A stretch of DNA of 19,328 nucleotides from Clostridia bacterium (lineage in GTDB: Bacteria > Bacillota_A > Clostridia > Oscillospirales > CAG-272), in the NCBI GenBank assembly GCA_017462145.1, contig JAFTRT010000171.1, forward strand, positions 1 to 19,328. The letters run 5' to 3'. The notes beneath the pieces are model-generated. The model ran no database searches, was not told the DNA's origin, and saw only the letters and a list, made by a program, of their open reading frames with translations. Each line of letters begins with the position of its first letter. Position 1 is the stretch's first letter. Both the position numbers and the translations under genes were made by a program. Shown here in pieces: positions 1 to 8,511 of this stretch.

Positions 1-541
1 AACGAGCCTTTTGGCGGTCTTTTATCAAGTATATCGAGGTAGAATGGACTACGGACAAAAAAGAAATATTGGGGGTTGAATTTTTTTAACCCCTATTGGG
101 GGTATTAACTCACCTTTGCCAAAAAGACCCTCAAACTCCCAAAGAACTGCACAAAAAAGGTTTTACGCTCTACGCCTTGTGCGGCAAAAGTCGCTACGCT
201 CTTTCTGAGGAAGAAAACCGTCGGACACCTCACGGTACCAATCGGTTTCTTTGTTTGTTGGAAAGTAAAGCAAAATTTGTTTGTGTAGCGTTCTATTGTG
301 AATGTTCGCACCTCACCGGAGCCTTTCCCGGCAGGGAATAGTGTGACCGCAATAGCGGTGGATGAGGTGCACCAAAGAGAATCACACGCCTTATCCATCA
401 ACATCTCTTTATTCTCCTCTCCAAACAACTTGTTTGAACTCCGTCACGATGGCGAGACGTCATATCATAAACAACAGCCGAGCGCCGTACCCGAAGGTAC
501 GGCGCTCGGCTGTTGTTTTTTCATAAGAGAAAGGAAAGAGA
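1..541. other. Gene-free left end with small hairpins
   Basis: I see no credible gene here. The short open frames lack ribosome binding sites and domain-like composition. Visible structure: a GGGGTT/AACCCC inverted repeat at 72-77/88-93 around a T-rich loop; a nested set at 213-255 of ACCGT/ACGGT inside AAACCG/CGGTTT; a three-way-junction-like arrangement at 308-370; and the strong terminator at 469-518. All three plus frames are open at the extreme left edge (to about bases 42-90), so the tail of an upstream plus-strand gene cannot be excluded. Confidence 0.6.
469..518 (-). terminator. Very strong hairpin terminator after the corrinoid operon
   Basis: A perfect 22-bp inverted repeat (469-490 with 497-518) encloses a six-base loop. 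On the minus strand the loop reads C-TTCG-G, the stable UUCG tetraloop with its C-G closing pair, which suggests the minus-strand transcript is the functional one. It lies 23 bases past the stop of the solute-binding protein gene. The T-run is better on the plus strand (516-521) than on the minus strand, so it may work in both directions. Confidence 0.85.
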
Positions 542-2080
542 TTATCGGTTGTAAAACTCCATAATGGAGGTTAGTCCTTGTTCCATCTCTGCCGTGATAC
601 TCTGCATTTGGGCACCCAAAGAAGAGGAATCCTTCACGATCTCTTCCAAGTTGGCAAACACGCCCAATTTATGAACGATCATAGCAAAGTCGTAGTACAA
701 CAGCTCTCGGCATAGATTGATCTGCTTTACATCCTCGGGAGACTCGGCAACCTGTCCGGCCAAAACGACCTCCATATAGGTATGAACCAAACGGTCCTCA
801 CCAAGGCCTGCGGGATCCTCGGTATCGGCCAGCCACATGATGCTATCCAGAATCGCCGCTACCATGTGCCGGTCTCTTGCCTTAGAGGCAATGCTCCAGG
901 TATCTGCGTGATAGGTCTGAGAAACGTACTCGTCTGCGTCGCCGAACTTAGGAGTGATCACCAAGCCGAAATCCAGATCAGTAGCCTGCTTGATTTGCGG
1001 TGCATGGAGCAAAAGACCTGCAAACATAAAGGTCTTCCCCGCCACAAACGCATCTCGCAGCTGATTGGTTCTGCCGGTCTTCCATTCAAGAGTAGTTGCA
1101 TTGTGATTCAGCACCTCCTGGAACTTATCGGCAATTTGCACGTTCCGTTGGGTATCCAAAATAGGAGTGATAATATTATTGTAAGGATTGGTCTGGATCA
1201 CGGTCAAGCCGGAGGAATACCAACCGGAGTGCACCGAGTGCTGGTCATACTGCACACCGTAGATGTCATCGTTGGGGTCGGAGTTCAGCAAGGTAGCCTC
1301 AAAGCCGTCCAAGATCTCCAGCATATAGTCCAGCGTCCAATCGCCATTCTCAACGGTCTGATACAGATCAATACTGTACTCTTCTGCAATGGTCTTATTG
1401 AAGAAGATCATTTCCATTCCCATCAAGACGTCCAGCGTAGCGTCACCAACGATGGAATACATCCGCTGGTTAATGATCATCTGACTGTTCCAGCCGTCGG
1501 TATAATAGTCTTCCTCCAGATCGATCTCCTTGAGCGCCATCAGATTGGCAAGGTTTCCGCTGAACTCCAAGCTCCACCAACAGTCGGGAACGACGATGTC
1601 ATACTCACCGGTAGAGGCAGACAGCTTTACGTTCCATTCGGCAAACTTATTGCTCCAATAACCTGCCTCACTCATGGCTACATGTCCAATCTTAACGTCG
1701 TACATCGATTCGATCAGCTGATTGCGCTTGTAGGTGGCACGCTCCACGTCACCGGTCGCACTCTCTTCCGCATAGATGTACTCAAAGCGATTGTTGCGAA
1801 CCAAGAAGGTAAATGCCATCGGCAGACCGAGAGAGTCCGCAAAGCTGTACCCCTCATGTCGAGGGTAGACCGTCAAGTCGGGGGTATAGGGTGTTGTGGT
1901 CTGGTCGTCTGCAGGATTGGTAGTAGTTTGAGCATCTCCACCGGGATTTCCTACCGTGGTGGTCTCTCCGCCGCCCACCGGAGTTGTGGTCTCTGCAGAG
2001 GGAGCATCGGATCCGCTACAGGAAGCCAACACGCTCAACAGCATGAGCATACTAATCAATAAACACAAAACTTTTTTCAT
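542..2080 (-). CDS. Extracellular solute-binding lipoprotein (ABC transporter family 1-like)
   Basis: 512 residues. A lipoprotein signal peptide (MKK, hydrophobic core, then L-A-S-C) predicts lipidation at Cys21. A Thr/Gly/Pro linker with four TTT clusters (about residues 28-66) tethers the folded domain. The rest resembles large family 1 solute-binding proteins, which capture a ligand outside the cell for an ABC importer; the ligand is unknown. An AAAGGAG ribosome binding site sits just before the ATG. It is the last gene of the operon, 87 bases after the corrinoid-activator gene with no terminator or clear promoter between. No permease or ATPase gene is in the window, so it is an orphan here. 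In context it probably binds the methylated substrate of the neighbouring enzymes or a related nutrient. Family call is fairly secure, role is inference. Confidence 0.85.
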   Translation of the reverse strand: MKKVLCLLISMLMLLSVLASCSGSDAPSAETTTPVGGGETTTVGNPGGDAQTTTNPADDQTTTPYTPDLTVYPRHEGYSFADSLGLPMAFTFLVRNNRFEYIYAEESATGDVERATYKRNQLIESMYDVKIGHVAMSEAGYWSNKFAEWNVKLSASTGEYDIVVPDCWWSLEFSGNLANLMALKEIDLEEDYYTDGWNSQMIINQRMYSIVGDATLDVLMGMEMIFFNKTIAEEYSIDLYQTVENGDWTLDYMLEILDGFEATLLNSDPNDDIYGVQYDQHSVHSGWYSSGLTVIQTNPYNNIITPILDTQRNVQIADKFQEVLNHNATTLEWKTGRTNQLRDAFVAGKTFMFAGLLLHAPQIKQATDLDFGLVITPKFGDADEYVSQTYHADTWSIASKARDRHMVAAILDSIMWLADTEDPAGLGEDRLVHTYMEVVLAGQVAESPEDVKQINLCRELLYYDFAMIVHKLGVFANLEEIVKDSSSLGAQMQSITAEMEQGLTSIMEFYNR

Positions 2081-2167
2081 AGATTCTCCTTTATCCTCTC
2101 ACAGTTTTTTATTTGACGTTTTTCGTTTTCATTGTGGATTGGACTGCGGCCAAACAGCGACCGCATT

Positions 2168-4231
2168 TCAGACCGGTTCCAGGGACATTCCCATCATGTA
2201 CCGATCCACAAACACGTCATGGGTGGAAAGCTCTAACACCGAGGCACGTTGGGCAAGCGCCTTTGCCTCTGCACGAAGCTCCCCGTTTAACAGCAGCATT
2301 GCCGCACCGCCCAAGGCAGCGTTTCCGGCCAGACGGACACGCTGTGCCGGCTTGGCGGGCAACAGCCCGATCCGAACCGCATGGGTCAGATCCAAATAAC
2401 TGCCAAAGCCCCCTGCGATCCAAAGACATTCCAGCTCCTCTTCCGATACCGATGCTTGCTCCATCAGCGTCTGCACGCCGGCACAAATGGCACTTTTGGC
2501 AAGCTGAAGCATCCGAATATCCTTCTGAATCAAGGTCACTCGTCCCTGCAACAGGACCGACTCTTCCTCCAAATATCCGCTCTCATCCAAACGCTCGGTC
2601 TCCAACAGACAGGCAACCGCATCCACCAGGCCGCTTCCGCAGATTCCCACAGGCTCGGTCTCACCGATCACGTGTGCAGTCAGCACACCGTCCCGCAGGC
2701 TGACCCGATCAATAGCCCCCTCTGCTCCTCTCATGCCCATGGCAATGCCCACGCCCTCAAAGGCCGGGCCTGCCGCCGTGGAGCAAACGGTCAAGCGGCC
2801 GTCATGCCACAAAGCAAGCTCTCCGTTGGTTCCGATATCCGCCAGCAAGGCCGTATCTGCCTTGCAAAGCTGTGTTGCCAACAGTGCACAGGTGATATCA
2901 GCCCCCACAAAAGCCGACATACAAGGGGGGAGATACACCGCCGTCTTAGGGCGCAAGACCTCCAAGCCAAGCGCACCTGCCGTCTGTTCGTCTCCAAACA
3001 GATCTTGCACCGCAAAGGGTGCATGGGAAAAGGGTTCGGTATCGGTCTCGGTCAACAGGGACAGCATCACCGTGTTTCCCGTGATCACAACGCCGTCAAT
3101 GGCATCGCTCGCAATGCCCGTATCGTCTGCCATGGTGCCGATCAGCCCGTTGACCGCACGCCGAACTGCCTCTGCCAACAGAACCGCCTTGCCCGACAGT
3201 GCGCCCTCGATCCGAGAGATCACGTCTGCCCCCCATTCCGATTGAGGGTTGAGGCCCGAAGCCTCGGACAGGAGCGTTCCCTCTTTGTCATACAGCCGTG
3301 CGGCAAGGGTGGTGGTGCCGATGTCAACGGCAACACCGTAGGAAGAGAAAGCAGGTTTGCAGGCAAACTCCGCCACCGTGCCTTGGGTCAAAATCTGTGC
3401 CTTCCTCGGAGAGGCGGGGGTTTCCACCTCGCAGTCCCCCAATGCATGGGTCAGACAGGCCAGACGAACGCCCCTTGCAAGCTCTTCGGCAGACAGAACA
3501 CTCCGCTCTCCCACCGTGGGAGCAGACAGAGCACCCTTGGCCGTCACCTTGCACTTTCCACACCGTCCGTGACCGCCGCAGGGCTTTTCGCCCTTGACAA
3601 TCTCAGACAGCGTCATTCCCATCTCCCCCGAAACCAACCGCCCGTCCACCTTGACGGTTACCGGCTTCCGATCCAAGGAAAACAGCACCATGCCGAAATA
3701 GGTGACGGTATCCTGCCCGTTGATATACTTCATGTGCGCTGTCTTGGCAAGTTGAGACACGTTGATGCCATAGGCCTCCGGAGAGGACATGGCAAGGTCG
3801 GGAAACCGACAGGGCTCGCCGCTGGCCTGGGAACAGGTCTCACACAAACCGCAACCGCCCGGCCCCAAATGCAACGCTCCTTGCAGATTCAGCTCCTGTG
3901 CAGTGGTTCGAAGCCCCTGTGCCAAGGGATGGAGTTGCCGTTTGGCCTCCACCATTCCCTCAAAATCATAGCTATCCTCCAGTTGGGTAACCGTTTGATA
4001 GACCAGAGCGTACTCATACCGCCCCAGCTCTGCCATCAGATCGTCGATCTCCCCCACGTAGGGCGGACACATATAGCATCTGCCGTACAACCCACAGGCA
4101 TTGGAGGCACACGCATCTCGGAAGGAACGGTCCGGCAGGATCTCTTCCACCGAGATCACCTCTGCCCGATAGGCTCCTAAACGAAAGGCATCCTCGGTCA
4201 AGCGTGCAAATACGTCCTCACGCTTCATCAT
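2168..4231 (-). CDS. DUF2284 / [2Fe-2S] / RACo-type corrinoid reductive activator fusion
   Basis: 687 residues in three modules. Residues 1-187 match the DUF2284 putative metal-binding pattern, with two cysteine clusters: C41, C46, C52, C55 (CYMCPP) and C127, C130, C133, C141. Residues 190-271 are a plant-type ferredoxin domain with C218, C224, C227 and C259. From about residue 299 to the end is the ASKHA ATPase fold of RACo (DUF4445), with DIGTTT at 303-308 and later Gly-rich phosphate loops such as ADIGTNGE and ICGSG. RACo proteins use ATP and an electron from the Fe-S cluster to return inactive Co(II) corrinoid protein to Co(I). The start overlaps the preceding methyltransferase by 14 bases and has no obvious ribosome binding site, so translation is probably coupled. 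ATG codons at 4231 and 4228 are both possible. Classical RACo proteins lack the DUF2284 part; what it adds is unknown. Confidence 0.9.
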   Translation of the reverse strand: MMKREDVFARLTEDAFRLGAYRAEVISVEEILPDRSFRDACASNACGLYGRCYMCPPYVGEIDDLMAELGRYEYALVYQTVTQLEDSYDFEGMVEAKRQLHPLAQGLRTTAQELNLQGALHLGPGGCGLCETCSQASGEPCRFPDLAMSSPEAYGINVSQLAKTAHMKYINGQDTVTYFGMVLFSLDRKPVTVKVDGRLVSGEMGMTLSEIVKGEKPCGGHGRCGKCKVTAKGALSAPTVGERSVLSAEELARGVRLACLTHALGDCEVETPASPRKAQILTQGTVAEFACKPAFSSYGVAVDIGTTTLAARLYDKEGTLLSEASGLNPQSEWGADVISRIEGALSGKAVLLAEAVRRAVNGLIGTMADDTGIASDAIDGVVITGNTVMLSLLTETDTEPFSHAPFAVQDLFGDEQTAGALGLEVLRPKTAVYLPPCMSAFVGADITCALLATQLCKADTALLADIGTNGELALWHDGRLTVCSTAAGPAFEGVGIAMGMRGAEGAIDRVSLRDGVLTAHVIGETEPVGICGSGLVDAVACLLETERLDESGYLEEESVLLQGRVTLIQKDIRMLQLAKSAICAGVQTLMEQASVSEEELECLWIAGGFGSYLDLTHAVRIGLLPAKPAQRVRLAGNAALGGAAMLLLNGELRAEAKALAQRASVLELSTHDVFVDRYMMGMSLEPV

Positions 4232-5228
4232 AATCGGCTACGGCTTGGAAAAAAGCATCCACGTTCTCCCACGGGGTCATGGGAGGAATGTCACAGCCGG
4301 AGGAGATGACAAAATTGGGATACGAGCAGCAAGCCTTCATCACCTCAAGGGTGGCTGCTCTCACCGTTTCGGGAGTTCCCATCCGCAAAACACCGGCGGG
4401 ATCCACGTTCCCCATCACCAATACGTGAGAGGGGAATTTTTCCATCATTTCCTTCATATCCACGGCGTTGCCGAAATGATAGGCCGCCGCACCGAAGGAC
4501 AAGAGAGACTCTGTCATCAAGGGCGTATTCCCGCCGCAGTTGTGGTACACCAAGATAAAGTCGTCATCCTGAACGGCATCTACGATTTTTTTGACGTAAG
4601 GAGCGGAAAATTCCGCCTCCAACGAGGGAGACAACAGCCCCGAAACAGGCTCTGCCATCACAATACCGTTGGCTCCTGCCGCCTTGTATGCCTTGGCATA
4701 TTCGATCAAAAATGCCGTGACCTTGTCCATGACGACGCAAACCATATCGGGATCGTCATAGCAATCCACCATGATCTCCGACACGTCCAGCAATCTCGCC
4801 GCCAAGGAGAACGGGCCGATCATTCCTGCCAACACGGGGCGATCGGTGATCTGCTCCGATGCCTTTCGGATGGCATCGATGTAAAGAGAGGTCCGTCCGC
4901 TTCCCACGGGGGGAACCGCCAACGCCTCGGCCTCTTCCATATCGTTGATCAACCGTCCTTTTACGGTGGGCACCTCGTCATCGGACACGCAAATCGTAGC
5001 ACCGAAGCACTCAGCCTCCACCGACAGATCCATAAAGCTGACTGCCGCCGCACTGTCGGTGCGATCTGCCACCAGCTTCATGCCCTTTGCCTGCAGTGCG
5101 CTGTCCGAGATCAGCTCCCGTACGGTCACACCCAACAGGCTCACACACGGAAAGGACAAAATGGGCAACGCCTTTTTGGGCTGTGTTCCCTTCATCCCCT
5201 CCAACCAAGCTTTCATATCATATTTCAT
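4218..5228 (-). CDS. UroD-family methyltransferase, MtaA/MtbA/CmuA-like
   Basis: 336 residues, the usual length for the compact UroD-fold methyltransferases. The zinc triad of MtaA/MtbA enzymes is intact: H229-x-C231 in YHNCGG and C312 in SSGCDIPP. The GNVDP segment at 273-277 is also typical of this branch. Characterised relatives move a methyl group between a corrinoid protein and a thiol or pterin acceptor, with zinc activating the acceptor. That makes this the best candidate for methyltransferase II, with methyl-corrinoid as donor, but a role in attacking the substrate cannot be excluded. An AAAGGA ribosome binding site lies 8 bases before the ATG. An 83-base gap separates it from the upstream methyltransferase, and it overlaps the activator gene downstream. 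Confidence 0.88.
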   Translation of the reverse strand: MKYDMKAWLEGMKGTQPKKALPILSFPCVSLLGVTVRELISDSALQAKGMKLVADRTDSAAAVSFMDLSVEAECFGATICVSDDEVPTVKGRLINDMEEAEALAVPPVGSGRTSLYIDAIRKASEQITDRPVLAGMIGPFSLAARLLDVSEIMVDCYDDPDMVCVVMDKVTAFLIEYAKAYKAAGANGIVMAEPVSGLLSPSLEAEFSAPYVKKIVDAVQDDDFILVYHNCGGNTPLMTESLLSFGAAAYHFGNAVDMKEMMEKFPSHVLVMGNVDPAGVLRMGTPETVRAATLEVMKACCSYPNFVISSGCDIPPMTPWENVDAFFQAVADYDEA

Positions 5229-5311
5229 GTATTCTTTCCTTTCGCCGTCCTAACCGGTACGGTTTATTGCAATTGACCAAAAATTTTCTTTCGTTGCGTC
5301 TTTGCCGTCCC

Positions 5312-6562
5312 TCACATCTGTTTGAGGGTCTCAAAGATGGCCACGATATTTTCTGTGGGGGTCTTTGACTGAATGTTATGGATGGCGTTAAACACAAAGC
5401 CGCCGTCCTTGCCAAAGATTTCGCAACGCTCCTTGACCTGCTCTCTCACCTGCTCGGGCGTACCGAGGGGAAGAAGCTTTTGGGTGTCGATACCGCCGCC
5501 CCAAAAGACGATATCCCGTCCGTATTTCTCTTTCAGCATGGCGGGATCCATTCCCACGGCAGAGCACTGCACGGGATTCAGAATATCAAATCCCGATTCC
5601 ACGAACAGCGGAATAAAGGATGCCACCGCTCCGCAGCTGTGCTTAAAGGTCTTCCAGCCGGTATGTTCATGGATCCAGTTGTTCACCTTTTTATAATAGG
5701 GCATATACAGTTCCCTGTAAGTATCCGCCGAGCAGAACGTGGAAATCTGCGTACCGAAATCCGTACCGCAGATAAACAGCGCATCGATCTTGTCCCCTGC
5801 CCTCTCGTTCAGCTTTTCCAGATTGGCAACGGCAATCTCGGTCTGTCGGTCGAAAATATACTTCACAAATTCCTGTGCGGTCGCCGTCGCCATATACCAC
5901 TCCGAAACGTCTCGCACACCCTTGGGATGTTTCAGTGCCAAGCCGGGAACCAGTGCGATGTCCCCCAAAGCCGTACCGCCAAAGGAAACGATGATCCCTC
6001 TTCCGGTCTTTTGGGCTGTGTCGATATCCTCTGCAAATTCGTTCAAGGTCTCATCGGAAACCGGTCCAAATTCCTCCAAGTTTCCATTGGGATCCACATC
6101 CTCGATGTCGTCAAACGGCTCTTGACGGGAAAGGGCATCAAAATAGAATCCGTTCTTGGGCATCTTGGCGCAAGGTGCTACCGATTGATCGCCGCAGGGG
6201 TAGATATAGTGGTTTCCCTGGGCATCGTCCGTGGTGTTAAAATCACCGGGAACCAGAACCACCTTTCCGTTATCCTGCTTCCATTCTTTCCAATCTTGGT
6301 TGGGAATTCCAAACATATTTTTACGGGAAACCACACCTTCCACGTCGATTCCCAAGGCCTGCTTCAGATCCTCTTCGATCAAGCCAAGCATCTGATAGGG
6401 CTCGTACACCTTGATCAAATGCTTTTCCAAGCCATAATACTCTCTCAACGCTTCCACGCAAGAGTAATGCATTCCCGTCACGGTGGTACCGTCAAAATCC
6501 ACGGGAATCCGATCGGGCTGTACGTGAGACAGCGCCTTTTGTAATCTCTCTTTGGATGTCAT
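5312..6562 (-). CDS. UroD-family (corrinoid-dependent) methyltransferase, long form
   Basis: 416 residues of uroporphyrinogen-decarboxylase-like TIM barrel. The N-terminus (MTSKERLQKAL...PDRIPVDF) is the classic opening of this family. A zinc-type motif, H308-x-C310 in FKHSCGA, is followed by a C-terminal NAIHNIQ segment whose H395 takes the place of the third cysteine ligand seen in MtaA/MtbA. Relatives in anaerobes often act as substrate:corrinoid methyltransferases (methyltransferase I), removing methyl groups from O- or N-methyl compounds. The haem-pathway decarboxylase is unlikely, because the HxC metal site and operon partners fit methyl transfer. An AAGGAG ribosome binding site is 8 bases before the ATG. 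Its leader contains two overlapping alternative hairpins (6588-6612). Substrate not predictable. Confidence 0.85.
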   Translation of the reverse strand: MTSKERLQKALSHVQPDRIPVDFDGTTVTGMHYSCVEALREYYGLEKHLIKVYEPYQMLGLIEEDLKQALGIDVEGVVSRKNMFGIPNQDWKEWKQDNGKVVLVPGDFNTTDDAQGNHYIYPCGDQSVAPCAKMPKNGFYFDALSRQEPFDDIEDVDPNGNLEEFGPVSDETLNEFAEDIDTAQKTGRGIIVSFGGTALGDIALVPGLALKHPKGVRDVSEWYMATATAQEFVKYIFDRQTEIAVANLEKLNERAGDKIDALFICGTDFGTQISTFCSADTYRELYMPYYKKVNNWIHEHTGWKTFKHSCGAVASFIPLFVESGFDILNPVQCSAVGMDPAMLKEKYGRDIVFWGGGIDTQKLLPLGTPEQVREQVKERCEIFGKDGGFVFNAIHNIQSKTPTENIVAIFETLKQM

Positions 6563-6587
6563 TCTCTGTTCTCCTTCTTATGAATTT

Positions 6588-6612
6588 CAAGTGCCGGACG
6601 CACTTGCGTCCG
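6588..6612 (-). other. Two mutually exclusive hairpins between methyltransferase genes
   Basis: Four adjoining six-base blocks read CAAGTG, CGGACG, CACTTG, CGTCCG, with one C after the first block. Block 1 pairs perfectly with block 3 and block 2 with block 4, so only one hairpin can form fully at a time. They lie between the stop of the 410-residue protein and the ribosome binding site of the 416-residue protein. A role in tuning expression or RNA processing is possible but inferred. Confidence 0.5.
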
Positions 6613-6619
6613 CAGAATG

Positions 6620-7852
6620 TTATGCCTCTCCATAATACCGATCCAAAACATCGCTGACCGTCTTCGCCCAAACGATCAGGTTTTCGGGACGGTGAGATAC
6701 CGTGCTGATGTCTTTGAGCGTAATGTCATAAGGACAGCCATGTCGGATGCATGCCTTGACCGTTTCTTCGATCTCCCGTTGGATCACTTCCGGGTCGGTC
6801 TTGATGGCCACATTGGCAGGATTCGGCTTTCGGGAGAGGACATAATCTCCGCCGATCTGCTCGGCACACTTTTCCACGTTTGCCCAAGGAGAGCATCCCA
6901 GCTTGCGAAGATTGGGAATGGCTTTCAAGATCTCGATTCGATCATCCAAAGGCTCACAGCAACCGTAATAGGTGTAGGCAAACCGCCGGGTAATGGGCAG
7001 GATATAATCCACCTCAAATTCCTTAAACATGGCAGGAGAGATCACCCCGAGGGTCTGTGCCATCCCACGATACCACGTCGCCTTCAGACCGGTTTCCGCT
7101 TTGCCCGATACCAAGCCGGACGTGCAGTGAAGATCCGCAAAATCGTTGTCAACGTCCAAATATTTCTCTACAAAATCCAACTCTGCCATGGTGGCGGAAA
7201 CAAATTTTTTCATGATCGCATGAAGATACTCGGGACGGTCATACATATCCATCAAAATGGGTTCCACACCCCGAAGCATACTGATGATATCCCACGGAGC
7301 GTTGTACAGATAACCGAACCCGTACAGTCTGACGGGAATGGTATCACCCAAAAGCTCGGTATAGTACTCCATTGCCTCGGCATCTCGATCGGGACGAAGG
7401 GTAAATTCCGGGTCGTGCATCTTTTCCAGCGCAGATTCATCCTCCAAAACATCCTCATATTCATGGGATATAATGTTGTTTTTTGAATCGGTTCGCTTGA
7501 TCTCCGACGTTGTGATCTCCAAGCCGGTTCCCGTAGAATCGACCGCTCTCTTCAAGCGAAAATACGGCTCGAATTTATTGTCGGCCTTAAAATGCTTCAT
7601 ATAAAACAAAGCCTTGCGGAAAAAGAGCTCTGCTTTTCTGGCGCGAGCATCCTCGCAAATTAAGGTCAGCTCGTCGTCCATATTCATTTGGTACCAAGGA
7701 ATCTCCGCCAAGATCACGGGAGGACGAACGATTTTTAGGTCGTTGGTATCACGCTGTCTTTGAAAAATCTTCTTTTGCTTTTCCGAGCATACCAACTCCA
7801 TGTATTTTCTTGCAAGCTCCCGAACAATCGACCGATCCCGTTCTTGTCCCAT
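6620..7852 (-). CDS. Divergent UroD-like protein, probable corrinoid methyltransferase component
   Basis: 410 residues. The sequence fits a divergent branch of the UroD superfamily found beside corrinoid proteins in Firmicutes. It has a long N-terminal extension (about 1-170), then a barrel with YYGCCEP at 296-301 where other members carry the HxCG zinc motif, and a late conserved H387 (STVSHRPENL). The cysteine pair C298/C299 and H387 are plausible metal ligands; this is inference. It starts 17 bases after the AraC-corrinoid gene with an AAGGGG ribosome binding site, so it is co-expressed with its likely corrinoid partner. This position favours a substrate:corrinoid methyltransferase role. 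A non-catalytic or regulatory role cannot be excluded. Confidence 0.75.
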   Translation of the reverse strand: MGQERDRSIVRELARKYMELVCSEKQKKIFQRQRDTNDLKIVRPPVILAEIPWYQMNMDDELTLICEDARARKAELFFRKALFYMKHFKADNKFEPYFRLKRAVDSTGTGLEITTSEIKRTDSKNNIISHEYEDVLEDESALEKMHDPEFTLRPDRDAEAMEYYTELLGDTIPVRLYGFGYLYNAPWDIISMLRGVEPILMDMYDRPEYLHAIMKKFVSATMAELDFVEKYLDVDNDFADLHCTSGLVSGKAETGLKATWYRGMAQTLGVISPAMFKEFEVDYILPITRRFAYTYYGCCEPLDDRIEILKAIPNLRKLGCSPWANVEKCAEQIGGDYVLSRKPNPANVAIKTDPEVIQREIEETVKACIRHGCPYDITLKDISTVSHRPENLIVWAKTVSDVLDRYYGEA

Positions 7853-7869
7853 ACAATCCCCTTTGGGCG

Positions 7870-8511
7870 TTACGCCATTGCTTTGCAGAACGCTACCGCT
7901 GCATCTGCCGCACTGGCCGCATCGGGAGTATAGCAGTCTGCACCGATCTGCTCACAATATTCGGGGGTAACGGGAGCACCGCCCACCATGATCTTGACCT
8001 TGTTGCGAATCCCTGCCTCGGTAGCGGCCTTCACCACGTCTGCCATGACGTTCATGGTGGTGGTCAGCAAAGCGGAACAGCAGATGATCTGACAATTCTG
8101 CTCCTTGGCCGTCTGCACAAAGGTCTCGGGCGATACGTCCGTACCCAGATCAATTACCTCCAGGCCTTTGCCCTCCATCATCATCTTCACCAAATTCTTT
8201 CCGATATCGTGCAAGTCGCCCTGCACCGTTCCGATGCAGACACGGCCGGGGCTCTCCAGCTGATCGGCTGCCAAATGAGGCTTGAGCACTTGCGTTCCCA
8301 TGTTCATCGCACGGGCGGCCACCAACACCTCGGGCACGTAGATCTCGTTCTTCTTAAACCGCTCGCCAACGATGCCCATTCCTTTCAGCAAGCCCTCGTT
8401 GAGAATATCGGTGGGAGCACAGCCGGCATCCAATGCCTGTTGTACCAGCTCCTTGACGACCTTTGCTTTTCCCTTTTGCAGATTTTCGCAGATTTCATTC
8501 AAAATACTCAT
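7870..8511 (-). CDS. Possible independently translated corrinoid protein (internal start)
   Basis: An in-frame ATG at 8511 is preceded by AAGGAG at 8523-8528 (11 bases away; GGAGAG gives 9). From it a 213-residue product would match the normal length of free MtbC/MtaC-type corrinoid proteins and begin with their usual start (MSILNEI). The Shine-Dalgarno lies inside the linker codons of the AraC fusion. One mRNA could therefore yield both the fusion and an abundant free methyl carrier. Dual translation is inferred, the signals are seen. Confidence 0.55.
   Translation of the reverse strand: MSILNEICENLQKGKAKVVKELVQQALDAGCAPTDILNEGLLKGMGIVGERFKKNEIYVPEVLVAARAMNMGTQVLKPHLAADQLESPGRVCIGTVQGDLHDIGKNLVKMMMEGKGLEVIDLGTDVSPETFVQTAKEQNCQIICCSALLTTTMNVMADVVKAATEAGIRNKVKIMVGGAPVTPEYCEQIGADCYTPDAASAADAAVAFCKAMA

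Noticed and set aside
1..90. Possible C-terminal tail of an upstream plus-strand gene
   Set aside because: All three plus frames are open for 13-28 codons and none has a distinguishing feature, so nothing can be assigned.
96..564. Small open frames on both strands in the left region (96-341 plus, 105-428 minus, 298-564 plus)
   Set aside because: No ribosome binding sites and no domain signal. The stretch is full of inverted repeats, and one frame runs through the terminator.
6588..6612. H-type pseudoknot formed by both six-base stems at once
   Set aside because: The connecting loops would be 0, 0 and 1 base, too short to span two six-base stems, so alternative hairpins are more realistic.
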